Counted from the stretch's first letter, positions 38,978-47,275 are shown. The stretch: 64,000 bases of DNA from Sediminibacterium sp. C3 (GCF_000508085.1 NZ_KI669560.1:836219-900218), one strand, 5' to 3'. Numbers and translations are program-made. Notes: generated by a model not told the origin, from the sequence alone.

Positions 38978-39442
38978 TTATTCGTCAAACCAGGATTTTT
39001 GAGGCCTGCTTACTGGATAACCATGCTCATTGCGAAATTTTTTTCTTTCTTGGGTAAAGTTCCACCACATTTTTTTTGTGTCCTTAGTGTTTGCATAGTA
39101 TACTACTAATCTAAATTGGTCTTCAACGCAAGGGTCTGTCCAAAAACCTTTCTTTATTTCGAATTCGTCTGTAAGCTTTGCTCCGTCTTTATTAATTAGT
39201 TCATTAATTGAATAATAACCTAAGAATACAAGGTCTTCAGCAAATTTAATTCCAACCGATGGTATGGTTTGGAATTCAGCTAAAGCATAAATTTCTTTTG
39301 CCCGTTGAGGTGTTGCATGAAGCAACACTTCCAATTCATCCTTTGCATAGTCAAGAATATTTGCAATTTTGATTTTGTTCTTTCTCAAATTTGCTTTTTC
39401 AAAATCGGTAAGTGGGAGTTTTATGCTTGATTTACTTTTCAT
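38978..39442 (-). CDS. Helix-hairpin-helix protein of the Cdd1/pathogenicity-locus type
   Basis: A 154-residue protein. Residues about 48-110 resemble Cdd1 ('pathogenicity locus', PF11731-like), with the helix-hairpin-helix IPSVGIKFAEDLVFLGYYSINELINKDG and the following DPCVEDQFRLVVYYAN. A short WWNFTQERKKFRNEHGYP tail follows. HhH modules usually bind DNA without sequence preference; the family function is unknown. It abuts the distal end of the CRISPR array, its stop being about 12 bp from the degenerate repeat, and reads toward the array. Confidence 0.75.
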   Translation of the reverse strand: MKSKSSIKLPLTDFEKANLRKNKIKIANILDYAKDELEVLLHATPQRAKEIYALAEFQTIPSVGIKFAEDLVFLGYYSINELINKDGAKLTDEFEIKKGFWTDPCVEDQFRLVVYYANTKDTKKMWWNFTQERKKFRNEHGYPVSRPQKSWFDE

Positions 39443-39485
39443 CTTTATAAAGTCGATTTACGAATGTATAAAAATTCAAGCCCAA

Positions 39486-39523
39486 TAAAAAGGAGCAGGA
39501 CCAACTTAGTTAATCCCACTCCT
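39486..39523 (-). terminator. Terminator after the CHRD gene
   Basis: On the minus strand AGGAGTGGGA pairs with TCCTGCTCCT (one internal mismatch pair) around a 13-nt loop and is followed by TTTTTATT. It lies 22 bp after the stop of the CHRD lipoprotein gene. Confidence 0.7.
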
Positions 39524-39544
39524 CTGTCTTTATTCATTTCTGTA

Positions 39545-40363
39545 CTATCTGATCTGTCCTCTGATTACCCCGGATGGTCGCATAGAAGAATGCACATTTA
39601 CATAAAGCGCATCATTTTTAATTGAATTCAAAATAGCCATGCTGGGTAAAAAGATTTTTGTCATGCCAAAATCAGCAGCCGATTCACAAATGCCTATTAA
39701 TACCCCACCATTGATTCCGGCAGCACCTGTATGAATATGTGCAGCACTTAAGGCATCACTCGACTCCAGATTACTAACAGTTACTTTGCTATATAATTTG
39801 TTGTCTGTAGTAATTCTGATAAGTGCCATTCCTGTTGCGGTAGTAGTTACAGAAGGTACTTCATTCATCCCTGATAATGCTACGCTGGCTGCAAAATTCA
39901 CTTCATTAAATAGTTGTCCTCTTACAATTCCAGAAGGCACTTGCGTTGAGTGAATATTTACATACAAATCTGCTGTTCCTGCTTTTAAGCTATCAATGAA
40001 AGAAGTTCTTACTCCCTTCACACTTGCTTTAACCATACTGCCGGTAAAAACAGGCATAAAGTCTAATACCACAGGGCCATTGGTTACCGGATCTCCGGCG
40101 TGAATATGTGCCATGGTTAAATTGTCTCCTGAAGCCAATCCTGTAACAGAGGCATCCATTGTAATGGAATTGTCGCTATATACTTTAATAGTAGCCATTC
40201 CTCTTTCTGTTCTTCCGGTTGGTTGCGGGTTTTCATTGGCTGCAGCCAGCGATACCATGATTTCTTTTACTACCTGTGCTTCAGGTGCAGAATCTGACTT
40301 TTTGCAAGAAGCAAAAATAGCCGTTGCGGCAAAGACGGTTGCGAATAGTTTGTAATTTCTCAT
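39545..40363 (-). CDS. CHRD-domain lipoprotein with two CHRD repeats
   Basis: A 272-residue lipoprotein (lipobox FASC, Cys20). Two CHRD domains follow, at about residues 35-150 and 155-272. Each contains the AHIHAG/AHIHTG motif and ends with a VNIHSTQVPSGIVRGQL or VNVHSSMRPSGVIRGQI strand. CHRD domains occur in chordin and in many bacterial surface proteins; no ligand is known. The protein is probably attached to the outer membrane. It stands alone, divergent from the DUF4136 gene. Confidence 0.9.
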   Translation of the reverse strand: MRNYKLFATVFAATAIFASCKKSDSAPEAQVVKEIMVSLAAANENPQPTGRTERGMATIKVYSDNSITMDASVTGLASGDNLTMAHIHAGDPVTNGPVVLDFMPVFTGSMVKASVKGVRTSFIDSLKAGTADLYVNIHSTQVPSGIVRGQLFNEVNFAASVALSGMNEVPSVTTTATGMALIRITTDNKLYSKVTVSNLESSDALSAAHIHTGAAGINGGVLIGICESAADFGMTKIFLPSMAILNSIKNDALYVNVHSSMRPSGVIRGQIR

Positions 40364-40478
40364 AGTTTTTTTCTTTATCTACGAGAAACCATTTGCTTTG
40401 GATTTCTTTATTCAAAAAAATCTGCATTGTTTAAAGTAAATTTGATACAACACTTTAACCCTTTACAAAATCATTGGT

Positions 40479-41021
40479 ATGAAGTATCTGTTTATTGCTC
40501 TATTAGGTTTATTGTTTGTTTCCTGTTCGGGTCCCCGCGTTTTAGATGTGGCTACTGCACCTGACGCCAATTTCAGTAATTACAAAACTTTTGCTTTTTA
40601 CGAAGTGACTGCTTATGGAGACACCATTTCGGATCGGTTCAATGAACGCATTGCGTATTTAAAAAAGGAAATTGCCCAGGAGATGGAGCAGCGTCGTTTT
40701 ACGCAGGTAGATAAAAATCCTGATTTGTTTGTGAATATCGGAGTAGCGGTTAAACTGGAAGTACAAACCCGAGAAACCACCTGGCCGCAGGATGGCATGA
40801 TGCGTTATATGGGACAGCGTAATTATAAATGGAAGTCAGAAGAAATAGAAGTGGGCCGATACAGACGAGGAGCCATAACCCTGCATGTAGTAGATGCCGC
40901 AAAAAATCATATGCTGTGGACAGCAACCCTGAAGGGATCATTGCCAGACGACAGCACCAGGCTCAAAAGCTTTACGGATAAAGCTATAGAGGCATTGTTC
41001 AGCCGATTCCCTATCCGGTAA
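40479..41021 (+). CDS. DUF4136 domain lipoprotein
   Basis: A 180-residue lipoprotein with signal and lipobox (LFVSC, Cys16), followed by the DUF4136 fold (DANFSNYKTFAFYE; GAITLHVVDAAKNHMLWTATLKGSL). Typical length and pattern for this family of small envelope proteins of unknown function. It is divergent from the CHRD gene and ends 9 bp before the convergent higA. Confidence 0.87.
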   Translation: MKYLFIALLGLLFVSCSGPRVLDVATAPDANFSNYKTFAFYEVTAYGDTISDRFNERIAYLKKEIAQEMEQRRFTQVDKNPDLFVNIGVAVKLEVQTRETTWPQDGMMRYMGQRNYKWKSEEIEVGRYRRGAITLHVVDAAKNHMLWTATLKGSLPDDSTRLKSFTDKAIEALFSRFPIR

Positions 41022-41030
41022 GCGGATGCA

Positions 41031-41378
41031 TTACAGTGAAATCTTTTTTCTTTTGTGAGAAGTTGATTTCTCTGGCAATGTTATTTTGAAAGGCTTTATT
41101 TTATTTAATATAATTTTACCGGAAGCGGTAAAAAGGTCGTAGTTACGCTGCATGTTCAGCCAAAACTCAGGTGTTGTATTAAATGCCTTTGCTAATCTTA
41201 AAGACATTTCAGCACTTACACCTACTTTCCCATTCACCAATTCCGATATTGTTTTTCTTGCAACGCCAAACTTTACTGCCAGCTCTGTAATTGTAATATT
41301 CAATGGAGTAAGATACATTTCTTTTAAAAGTATACCCGGATGGGTTGGGGTCAGTCCTCTTTTTAATTTTTCTTTCAT
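41031..41378 (-). CDS. higA: HigA family antitoxin (XRE HTH)
   Basis: A 115-residue HigA antitoxin: THPGILLKEMYLTPLNITITELAVKFGVARKTISELVNGKVGVSAEMSLRLAKAFNTTPEFWLNMQ is the classic HigA helix-turn-helix with its leading HPG motif. A basic tail (HKRKK) follows. It is the second gene of a toxin-first operon, 12 bp after higB, and should neutralise HigB and repress the operon by binding the palindrome upstream of higB. Confidence 0.92.
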   Translation of the reverse strand: MKEKLKRGLTPTHPGILLKEMYLTPLNITITELAVKFGVARKTISELVNGKVGVSAEMSLRLAKAFNTTPEFWLNMQRNYDLFTASGKIILNKIKPFKITLPEKSTSHKRKKISL

Positions 41379-41390
41379 GATTTCTGAATT

Positions 41391-41669
41391 TTAATGATAG
41401 TCGGTATAGTCAACTAGATAGACATTTTGATTTTCAAATTTGAAAATAATTCGATAATTGCCTGTAATGGTCACTGCCCAAAATCCTTTTAATTCTCCTT
41501 TTAATGCATGTAATGCTGAGCCAGGATAATTTATATCTTCAATTACTTCTGCTGCATCAAGAATTTCCAATACCATTTTTAGCCTATTAACTTGCGCAGC
41601 GGGAAGTTTTTTCCCATCGTTTTTAGTCCAAAGCAGCTTTAATCCCTTATGTCGGATACTGACAATCAT
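41391..41669 (-). CDS. higB: HigB family toxin (RelE/ParE fold)
   Basis: A 92-residue HigB-type endoribonuclease: SIRHKGLKLLWTKNDGKKLPAAQVNRLKMVLEILDAAE, then PGSALHALKGELKGFWAVTITGNYRIIFKFENQ, matching the conserved W-x-V-x-x-x-x-x-R-I-x-F core. HigB toxins cut mRNA at the ribosome. It is intact and paired with higA, so the module is probably functional. Confidence 0.92.
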   Translation of the reverse strand: MIVSIRHKGLKLLWTKNDGKKLPAAQVNRLKMVLEILDAAEVIEDINYPGSALHALKGELKGFWAVTITGNYRIIFKFENQNVYLVDYTDYH

Positions 41670-41676
41670 GCATAAA

Positions 41677-41695
41677 TGTAACTAAATAGGTTACA
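41677..41695 (-). promoter_or_regulatory. Palindromic operator/promoter region of higBA
   Basis: TGTAAC and GTTACA form inverted half-sites separated by 7 bp, 8 bp before the higB ATG. TACATTTA on the minus strand within it resembles a -7 element. The position fits an operator for HigA autoregulation. Confidence 0.5.
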
Positions 41696-41713
41696 CTAAA
41701 AAAATTTTATTCT

Positions 41714-42994
41714 TTATATGACTTCCCGTAATTCATTCCAGCGTGAAGTATAGCGTGGGCTTCGCAGTTCCTGTCGCATTTTCCAGTTGCGTGTAGTACC
41801 TGCTGCTGCAAATTGTACAATATCGTTGCGCATGGCAAAATTGATATTGTCAATGGCGCTCATGAGTTTTCTGTTTTGTTGCGGAACGGCATCGGTAAAT
41901 AAATTTCCTTGCACCGATTCATCGGGTACGAGTCCGCTCAGAATTACACCGGCTTTTTTGTAAACAGCCCCTTCTTCAAAAAGCTGATCTACTGCTGCTA
42001 CGGCGGGTTTAATCAGCAAGTGCGTGGCAGAAGTAGCATAAGGTAAATGCACATAGGTACCTACACTGTTGCCATGTCTGAATCTTCCTTCTGTTCTTTC
42101 CTGTTTGGGAATAACAAAAACATAAATGACCGAAGCGGCACTTTGTTGTCTTCTTAATTTTTCGGTAGCCCTGGTAATATAGGTAGCTACTGCTTCTTTA
42201 ATCTGGTCCTTGCTGGTTACATTTTTCCCGAACATGCGGGTAGTGGCAATCATTTTTTTATTCAGCAAAGGATCTTTCATTTCAATGCTCTTTACACCAT
42301 TCAATTCTCTTAAGAGTCTTTGTCCTACTACACCGCCCAGGTTTTTCTGAACCCATGCTTCAGGCATGCCGCGCAAGTCGAAAGCCGTATTGATATTGTA
42401 TTTGCGTAACTTTTCTGCGTACTGACGGCCCACGCCCCAGATATCTTCTACTGCAGTTTGCTGCAATGCAGTGGCTACTTTTTCCGGTGTGTTCAACACC
42501 ATAATACAATTGGTGGCCTGCTTGTTTTTTTTTGCGAGCCGATTGGCCACTTTGCTCAATACTTTGGTGGCTGCAACACCAATAGATACTTTAATGCCGG
42601 TCCATTGCTCCACTGTGTTTTTCAGGTGGAGCGAAAACGCCTCTAACCGAGAGGGCTCAATATGATCGAGGGTTACAAAACATTCGTCTACGGAATACAC
42701 TTCTACTGCACCGGCGGGCAAACATAGCCGCAGGGTCTCCATCACGCGCCAGCTTAAATCCCCATATAAATTATAGTTGGAAGAAAAGGTATGAACACCC
42801 TTTTGTTGAATCAATTCCTTTGCCTGAAAATATGGAATGCCCATAGCAATCCCTGCCTGCTTGGCTTCGTCGCTGCGCGACACAATGCATCCGTCGTTAT
42901 TGCTTAATACCACTACGGGTGCATTGTGCAGGGCAGGTAAAAAAAGTCTTTCGCAGGAACAGTAAAAACTATTGCAGTCAATTATTCCAATCAT
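41714..42994 (-). CDS. umuC: Y-family DNA polymerase UmuC (Pol V catalytic subunit)
   Basis: A 426-residue translesion polymerase. The N-terminal IIDCNSFYCSCERLF has the first catalytic Asp, and YSVDECFVTLDH holds the Asp-Glu pair. The HhH region includes DIWGVGRQYAEKLRKYNI and LGGVVGQRLLRELNG. The C-terminal little-finger and DUF4113-like end (DAVPQQNRKLMSAIDNINFAMRNDIVQFAA) identifies it as UmuC rather than DinB. It lies 18 bp downstream of umuD in one operon. Confidence 0.94.
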   Translation of the reverse strand: MIGIIDCNSFYCSCERLFLPALHNAPVVVLSNNDGCIVSRSDEAKQAGIAMGIPYFQAKELIQQKGVHTFSSNYNLYGDLSWRVMETLRLCLPAGAVEVYSVDECFVTLDHIEPSRLEAFSLHLKNTVEQWTGIKVSIGVAATKVLSKVANRLAKKNKQATNCIMVLNTPEKVATALQQTAVEDIWGVGRQYAEKLRKYNINTAFDLRGMPEAWVQKNLGGVVGQRLLRELNGVKSIEMKDPLLNKKMIATTRMFGKNVTSKDQIKEAVATYITRATEKLRRQQSAASVIYVFVIPKQERTEGRFRHGNSVGTYVHLPYATSATHLLIKPAVAAVDQLFEEGAVYKKAGVILSGLVPDESVQGNLFTDAVPQQNRKLMSAIDNINFAMRNDIVQFAAAGTTRNWKMRQELRSPRYTSRWNELREVI

Positions 42995-43012
42995 AATATT
43001 CTGTCCGGATGA

Positions 43013-43450
43013 TTATACCGTGTGAATTGAATACGTAACGACTCCCCAAACCTGGGCCCGTTCATCGAAGCCCCCCGTTAAAGGAATGTCTGCAAATTTT
43101 TTGTTCTCTGCCACCAGGGTTAACTGGTTAAAATTTTTATGCAACCGGCGAACCAGTAATTCTCCGTCTAAAATGGCAATGATGATTTTGCCGCTCACAG
43201 GTTTAATACTGCGGTCTACAATTAAGGTATCCCCGCTAAAAATACCCGCGCCCGTCATGGCATCACTGTTCATCCGAAAGAAAAAAGTAGCTGGCTTGTT
43301 GTGCACCAGTTGTTCGTTCAGGTCTATGCCCCGCTCCATATAATCGTCGGCAGCAGCCCCGAATCCGGTGGCATTGGCAGTAGGCACTTCCCACTGCGAA
43401 TACCGCTTGGAGCCTTTGTAGGCGGCTCCGTACCCGATTTCCCCGTCCAT
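43013..43450 (-). CDS. umuD: UmuD-like protein (S24/LexA fold), apparently lacking the catalytic dyad
   Basis: A 145-residue UmuD homologue that lines up well with the E. coli protein: GFGAAADDYMERGIDLN corresponds to the post-cleavage arm, ATFFFRMNSDAMTGAGI to the GDSM region, and IAILDGELLVRRL to the GEFTVKKL region. At the nucleophile position the protein has Ala64 (SDAM instead of GDSM), and at the general-base Lys it has Arg101. If the alignment is right, self-cleavage to UmuD' would be impossible. It is upstream of umuC, and the operon faces an unknown gene across a palindrome. Confidence 0.85.
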   Translation of the reverse strand: MDGEIGYGAAYKGSKRYSQWEVPTANATGFGAAADDYMERGIDLNEQLVHNKPATFFFRMNSDAMTGAGIFSGDTLIVDRSIKPVSGKIIIAILDGELLVRRLHKNFNQLTLVAENKKFADIPLTGGFDERAQVWGVVTYSIHTV

Positions 43451-43465
43451 AAAATGATTTTTTAC

Positions 43466-43484
43466 TTACTAAATAATTTAGTAA
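43466..43484. promoter_or_regulatory. Perfect 19-bp palindrome between umuDC and a divergent gene
   Basis: TTACTAAAT-A-ATTTAGTAA forms perfect 9-bp arms with a one-base centre. It lies 16 bp before umuD and 38 bp before the gene at 43522, in position to control both. A partial copy (ATACTAAAATAAT) follows at about 43490. It is a candidate operator for a damage-response repressor, but it does not resemble the CTGTN8ACAG LexA box. Confidence 0.55.
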
Positions 43485-43521
43485 ATTTATACTAAAATAA
43501 TTATCAATTCAATTTTTGTTT

Positions 43522-43977
43522 ATGCAGGAAGGATATGTTTTACCCAGGGATCAACAGCCGCTGATGGCCAGCGAAAGGGAGCAATATTTGCTGATGGCTT
43601 ATCCTTTTGAAATGGCTGTTTTTGAAGCTACGGAGCAAATGGAAGAAACCATTATTCGCTGGATGCACCGCATCATCAGTAACAAATCGGCCTTTACCGT
43701 GCAAGTGCATCAGCAGATACAGGAAGACACTGGTCAGCTACAGTTCTGTCTGGCCGATCAAGGTGCTTTTGCGCAACTGGCGAATGAATTGAAAGTAGTG
43801 AGCCAGTTTATCAGCAGCTACCAGTGCAGGGAAATGTATTTCAATCTAAGGCCGGCGATTCAGCATCAGTTACTCTGTCATTCGCCCAGTTATACCATTA
43901 CCGAACTGGTGTTATTGCGCAAACCATTCGGACAGGAACAATACAGGCAGGTAAACGTATTTGCCTTAAAACCCTGA
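43522..43977 (+). CDS. Hypothetical protein divergent from umuDC
   Basis: A 151-residue protein that I do not recognise. It is probably cytoplasmic, with no signal peptide or membrane helix. The sequence is rich in Gln and Glu, with a central alternating hydrophobic pattern (AFTVQVHQQIQED, then LQFCLAD) and a C-terminal TITELVLLRKPFGQEQYRQVNVFAL strand, faintly like a 2'-5' RNA ligase/cyclic phosphodiesterase-type fold. It lacks two clear HxT/S motifs, so this is not claimed. The start chosen is the ATG at 43522; an in-frame TTG lies at 43516. Sharing a palindrome with umuDC suggests co-regulation. Confidence 0.65.
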   Translation: MQEGYVLPRDQQPLMASEREQYLLMAYPFEMAVFEATEQMEETIIRWMHRIISNKSAFTVQVHQQIQEDTGQLQFCLADQGAFAQLANELKVVSQFISSYQCREMYFNLRPAIQHQLLCHSPSYTITELVLLRKPFGQEQYRQVNVFALKP

Positions 43978-44032
43978 TGGATGCCATTGCTTTGGATTCT
44001 TAGCTTTATTTTCGTTGAAACGAAGCGCATTC

Positions 44033-45472
44033 ATGGAATCCATTATTGAAGCAATCCAACAACTTTGTCAGCAGGCTTTACAGCTGACACCAGACAGAAT
44101 AGAAAAATTACCACAGAGCGGCAGTGATCGCGTTTACTTCAGGGTATATAGCGCTGCTAATACCTATATTGCCACTTACAATATCAACACAAGAGAAACA
44201 GCCACATTTGTATATTTCAGTCAGCACTTTAAAAAAGCCGAACTTCCTGTTCCGGCTATTTTAGCAGTAAACGATACCAATACCATTTATTTGCAGGAAG
44301 ACCTTGGAACGGAATCGCTGCTGAATAAACTGGAAGCAAATGGTCACGGTGAATATGTATACCAGCTTTTTCAGCAAAGCCTGAAAGAACTCGCACGCAT
44401 GCAGGTGCTGGGGCATCAGGGTTTAGATTATAACTGGTGTTTAACAGCCAAGGAATTTGGCAAGCAAGCCATCTTGAGTGATCTCCTGTACTTCAAATAT
44501 TATTTCTTAGATACACTGCAATTGCCTTACGATAAGCAGGCCATGCTCGACGACTTTGATGCATTGAGTACCTATTTAACCCGTACGCAGAATAAGTATT
44601 TCATGTTCCGCGATTTTCAGAGCAGAAATATTATTGTACAAAACGACAAAGTGCATTTTATCGATTACCAGGGAGGTATGCAGGGTGCCTTGCAATACGA
44701 TGTAGCATCCCTGTTATGGCAGGCAAAAGCAGAGTTAAGTGAGGAATGGAAAGACCAGTTGCTGGAATATTATATGGATCAGGTAGATCCTTTATTGCCG
44801 GAGCCTGTTGACAGAATCACTTTTGTAAGTCAGTACAATGGCTATGTATTGATCCGTTTGCTACAGGTATTGGGCGCGTATGGATTCAGAGGCTTGTTTG
44901 AGCGCAAAGCACATTTCCTCGCAAGCATACCACTGGCATTGCATAACCTGAAATTTTTTATAGAGCACAAGCGGGTAGGGATTGTAACACCTGAATTTGA
45001 TCGGGTACTGAAACTGGTCGTGGAAGACAGCATGATTAACAAGTTTGTGGCACCACAGGCCAATGAAAAAACGCCACTGGTGATTACCATTAACAGTTTC
45101 AGTTATAAGCGTGGTTTGCCCCATGATGAAACAGAGAATGGCGGTGGCTTCATGTTTGATATGCGCGGTATTCTGAATCCGGGCAGATTTGATGAATACA
45201 AGAAGCTGAGTGGACTGGACAAACCGGTGCAGGATTTTTTAGAACAGCGAACCAGGATGGGCAAGTTTTTAAACAGTGTCTGGGATTTGGTTGATATCAC
45301 CGTTGAAGATTATCTGAACAGGGATTTTGCTAACCTGATGATTAATTTCGGATGCACAGGTGGTCAGCACAGAAGCGTATATGCTGCAGAGCAAACGGCC
45401 AGACATCTGCGAAACAAGTACAAAGTAAAAGTGGTATTAACGCATACCAATCGTGAAAACTGGGTAAAATAA
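44033..45472 (+). CDS. AmgK-like sugar phosphotransferase fused to a RapZ C-terminal domain
   Basis: A protein of about 479 residues with two parts. Residues 1-330 are an aminoglycoside-phosphotransferase-fold kinase of the AmgK/COG3178 type: MFRDFQSRNIIV carries the catalytic Asp and metal-binding Asn, and FIDYQGGMQGALQYDVASLL the second metal Asp. From about 345 to the end is the C-terminal domain of RapZ (VITINSFSYKRGLPHD, DMRGILNPG, INFGCTGGQHRSVYAAE). In E. coli that domain senses glucosamine-6-phosphate. A MurU-like nucleotidyltransferase lies 8 bp downstream. Together they suggest an amino-sugar kinase with a built-in amino-sugar sensor. The start is the ATG at 44033 (an upstream ATG at 44015 is less likely). 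Confidence 0.82.
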   Translation: MESIIEAIQQLCQQALQLTPDRIEKLPQSGSDRVYFRVYSAANTYIATYNINTRETATFVYFSQHFKKAELPVPAILAVNDTNTIYLQEDLGTESLLNKLEANGHGEYVYQLFQQSLKELARMQVLGHQGLDYNWCLTAKEFGKQAILSDLLYFKYYFLDTLQLPYDKQAMLDDFDALSTYLTRTQNKYFMFRDFQSRNIIVQNDKVHFIDYQGGMQGALQYDVASLLWQAKAELSEEWKDQLLEYYMDQVDPLLPEPVDRITFVSQYNGYVLIRLLQVLGAYGFRGLFERKAHFLASIPLALHNLKFFIEHKRVGIVTPEFDRVLKLVVEDSMINKFVAPQANEKTPLVITINSFSYKRGLPHDETENGGGFMFDMRGILNPGRFDEYKKLSGLDKPVQDFLEQRTRMGKFLNSVWDLVDITVEDYLNRDFANLMINFGCTGGQHRSVYAAEQTARHLRNKYKVKVVLTHTNRENWVK

Positions 45473-45480
45473 ATGATGAT

Positions 45481-46200
45481 ATGAAAGCAATGATTTTTGC
45501 AGCAGGATTGGGTACCCGGCTAAAACCCTGGACCGACCATCACCCTAAGGCGCTGGCAATGGTGAATGGAAAAAGTTTGTTGCAAAGAAATATTTTATAC
45601 CTGCAGGAATACGGAATAACGGAAGTAGTGGTAAATGTACATCACTTTGCCGATCAGATTATTGATGCGGTTAAGCGAAATCAGGGATGGGGTTCTTCCA
45701 TAATTATTTCTGATGAAACGGATGCGGTTTTGGAAACAGGAGGCGGTTTAAAAAAAGCAGCACCGCTTTTTGCAGGCGAAGAAAATATGGTTATTCTGAA
45801 TGCAGATATTTTAACCAATCTGCAGTTGGATCAGATGATATTACAGCATAGGCAAACGAATGCACTGGCCACACTCGCTGTTTCGCAAAGAGAATCATCC
45901 CGCTATTTTTTATTTGGATCCGATAGTCAATTAAAAGGCTGGACCAATGTGAATACCGGGGAGGTAAAGCCGGAAGGATTAAACACTGCAGGATTATTTA
46001 ACCGGGCTTTTAGTGGTCTGCACGTAATACAAACTGCCTTACTTCAGAAAATAAGCAGAGAGGGTAAGTTCTCAATGGTTGATGTGTACCTGGATCTTTG
46101 TGCTACAGAAGCTATTTACGCATTTGATCACACAGGTGCCTTATTGCTAGATGTTGGTAAGCCGGAAAGTCTGGTAAAAGCAGCCAGTTTATTTGATTAA
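45481..46200 (+). CDS. Sugar-1-phosphate nucleotidyltransferase, MurU-like
   Basis: A 239-residue NTP_transferase-family enzyme: AMIFAAGLGTRLKPWTDHHPKALAMVNGKSLL is the nucleotide-binding signature with the second-shell Lys, and VILNADILTNLQ holds the metal-binding Asp. The short length fits MurU (N-acetylmuramate-1-phosphate uridylyltransferase) and related enzymes rather than RmlA. Pairing with an AmgK-like kinase upstream mirrors the amgK-murU recycling pair, where a sugar is phosphorylated at C1 and then activated to a UDP-sugar. Substrate is inferred, not seen. It overlaps the next gene by one base. Confidence 0.85.
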   Translation: MKAMIFAAGLGTRLKPWTDHHPKALAMVNGKSLLQRNILYLQEYGITEVVVNVHHFADQIIDAVKRNQGWGSSIIISDETDAVLETGGGLKKAAPLFAGEENMVILNADILTNLQLDQMILQHRQTNALATLAVSQRESSRYFLFGSDSQLKGWTNVNTGEVKPEGLNTAGLFNRAFSGLHVIQTALLQKISREGKFSMVDVYLDLCATEAIYAFDHTGALLLDVGKPESLVKAASLFD

Positions 46201-47246
46201 TGGGCAATACTATCATGAATCCACTTCTTCATTTTGCCATGATTGGCTGTGGCAGAATTGCTGCAGAGCATATCAGGCAAATAATCCGTGTTGGTAAACT
46301 GGTGGCAGTAGTGGATATTGATTCGCTCAAGGCAGAACAATATGGTCTGCTCAATGGAGTTCCCTTTTTTACCAATACAGCTCAGTTGTATTCTTCTGGT
46401 ATTCATATTGATATTGTGGTTATTGCAACACCCAACGGTCTTCACTCAATACAAGCCATTGAGGCGCTCGAAAATGGCTATCATGTTTTAGTTGAAAAGC
46501 CGGTTGCGTTAACCATATCTGATATTTCGCTTATGCAGACTGCTGCAGACAAAGCAGGTAAAAATATTTTCACAGTTATGCAAAACCGGTTCAATCTGCC
46601 GGTGCAACTCATGAAAGCATTGCTGGATAAACATGCTTTGGGAAAAATACAGCAAGTGCTGGTAAAATGTTTCTGGCACAGACCCGCTTCCTATTATACC
46701 AATAGCTGGCACGGGTCTTTGGCATTGGATGGTGGTGTTTTATTTACGCAGTACAGTCATTTTATTGATCTTTTGTGCTGGTTTTTCGGTAAAGGAAAAT
46801 TGATAGAAGCCAGCTTTAACAATCGGTTGCACAAGGGGCTGATTGAGTTTGAAGACGAAGGAAATCTGCAATTGGTTTTTGATCATGCTATTCGGGTACA
46901 AATGGAGTATAGCATTAATGAGCCTTATGTAAACAAAGAAGGATCCATCACCATCATTGGAGAAAAAGGAATCATTAAAGCAGGTGGAGCCTATTTAAAT
47001 GAATGGGAACACACAACAAACGACAGTGCATTAAAAGACAGCATTGCATTACTGCAAAAAAATATATTGTCTGATTTTGAGGTTGGTCCAAACGACTACG
47101 GAAATTACCAGGGCAGTATGCGCAATCATTACAAAGTGTATGATAGTCTGGTGCAATCACTGCAACATCAGGTGCCTTATTATACCAATATAGCCGAAGC
47201 TAAAAATACCATTGAACTGATCAATCTCATATATCAGGCAAGGTAA
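46200..47246 (+). CDS. Gfo/Idh/MocA family NAD-dependent sugar oxidoreductase (WlbA-like)
   Basis: A 348-residue oxidoreductase with an N-terminal Rossmann fold (FAMIGCGRIAAEHI), the conserved VEKPVAL motif with the catalytic Lys, and a C-terminal alpha/beta domain (LALDGGVLFTQYSHFIDLLCWFFG). It resembles the UDP-GlcNAcA 3-dehydrogenases (WlbA/WbpB) that start synthesis of 2,3-diamino sugars. The hexapeptide acetyltransferase that follows fits that pathway, but no matching aminotransferase is present here. The ATG overlaps the stop of the preceding gene (TAATG). Confidence 0.82.
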   Translation: MGNTIMNPLLHFAMIGCGRIAAEHIRQIIRVGKLVAVVDIDSLKAEQYGLLNGVPFFTNTAQLYSSGIHIDIVVIATPNGLHSIQAIEALENGYHVLVEKPVALTISDISLMQTAADKAGKNIFTVMQNRFNLPVQLMKALLDKHALGKIQQVLVKCFWHRPASYYTNSWHGSLALDGGVLFTQYSHFIDLLCWFFGKGKLIEASFNNRLHKGLIEFEDEGNLQLVFDHAIRVQMEYSINEPYVNKEGSITIIGEKGIIKAGGAYLNEWEHTTNDSALKDSIALLQKNILSDFEVGPNDYGNYQGSMRNHYKVYDSLVQSLQHQVPYYTNIAEAKNTIELINLIYQAR

Positions 47247-47275
47247 TTGAACTAAATTGTATAAAATTTAGTGTC

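Noticed and set aside
43522..43977. 2'-5' RNA ligase / LigT assignment for the gene divergent from umuDC
   Set aside because: Only a vague fold-like pattern is seen; the two HxT/S motifs that define the family are not present.
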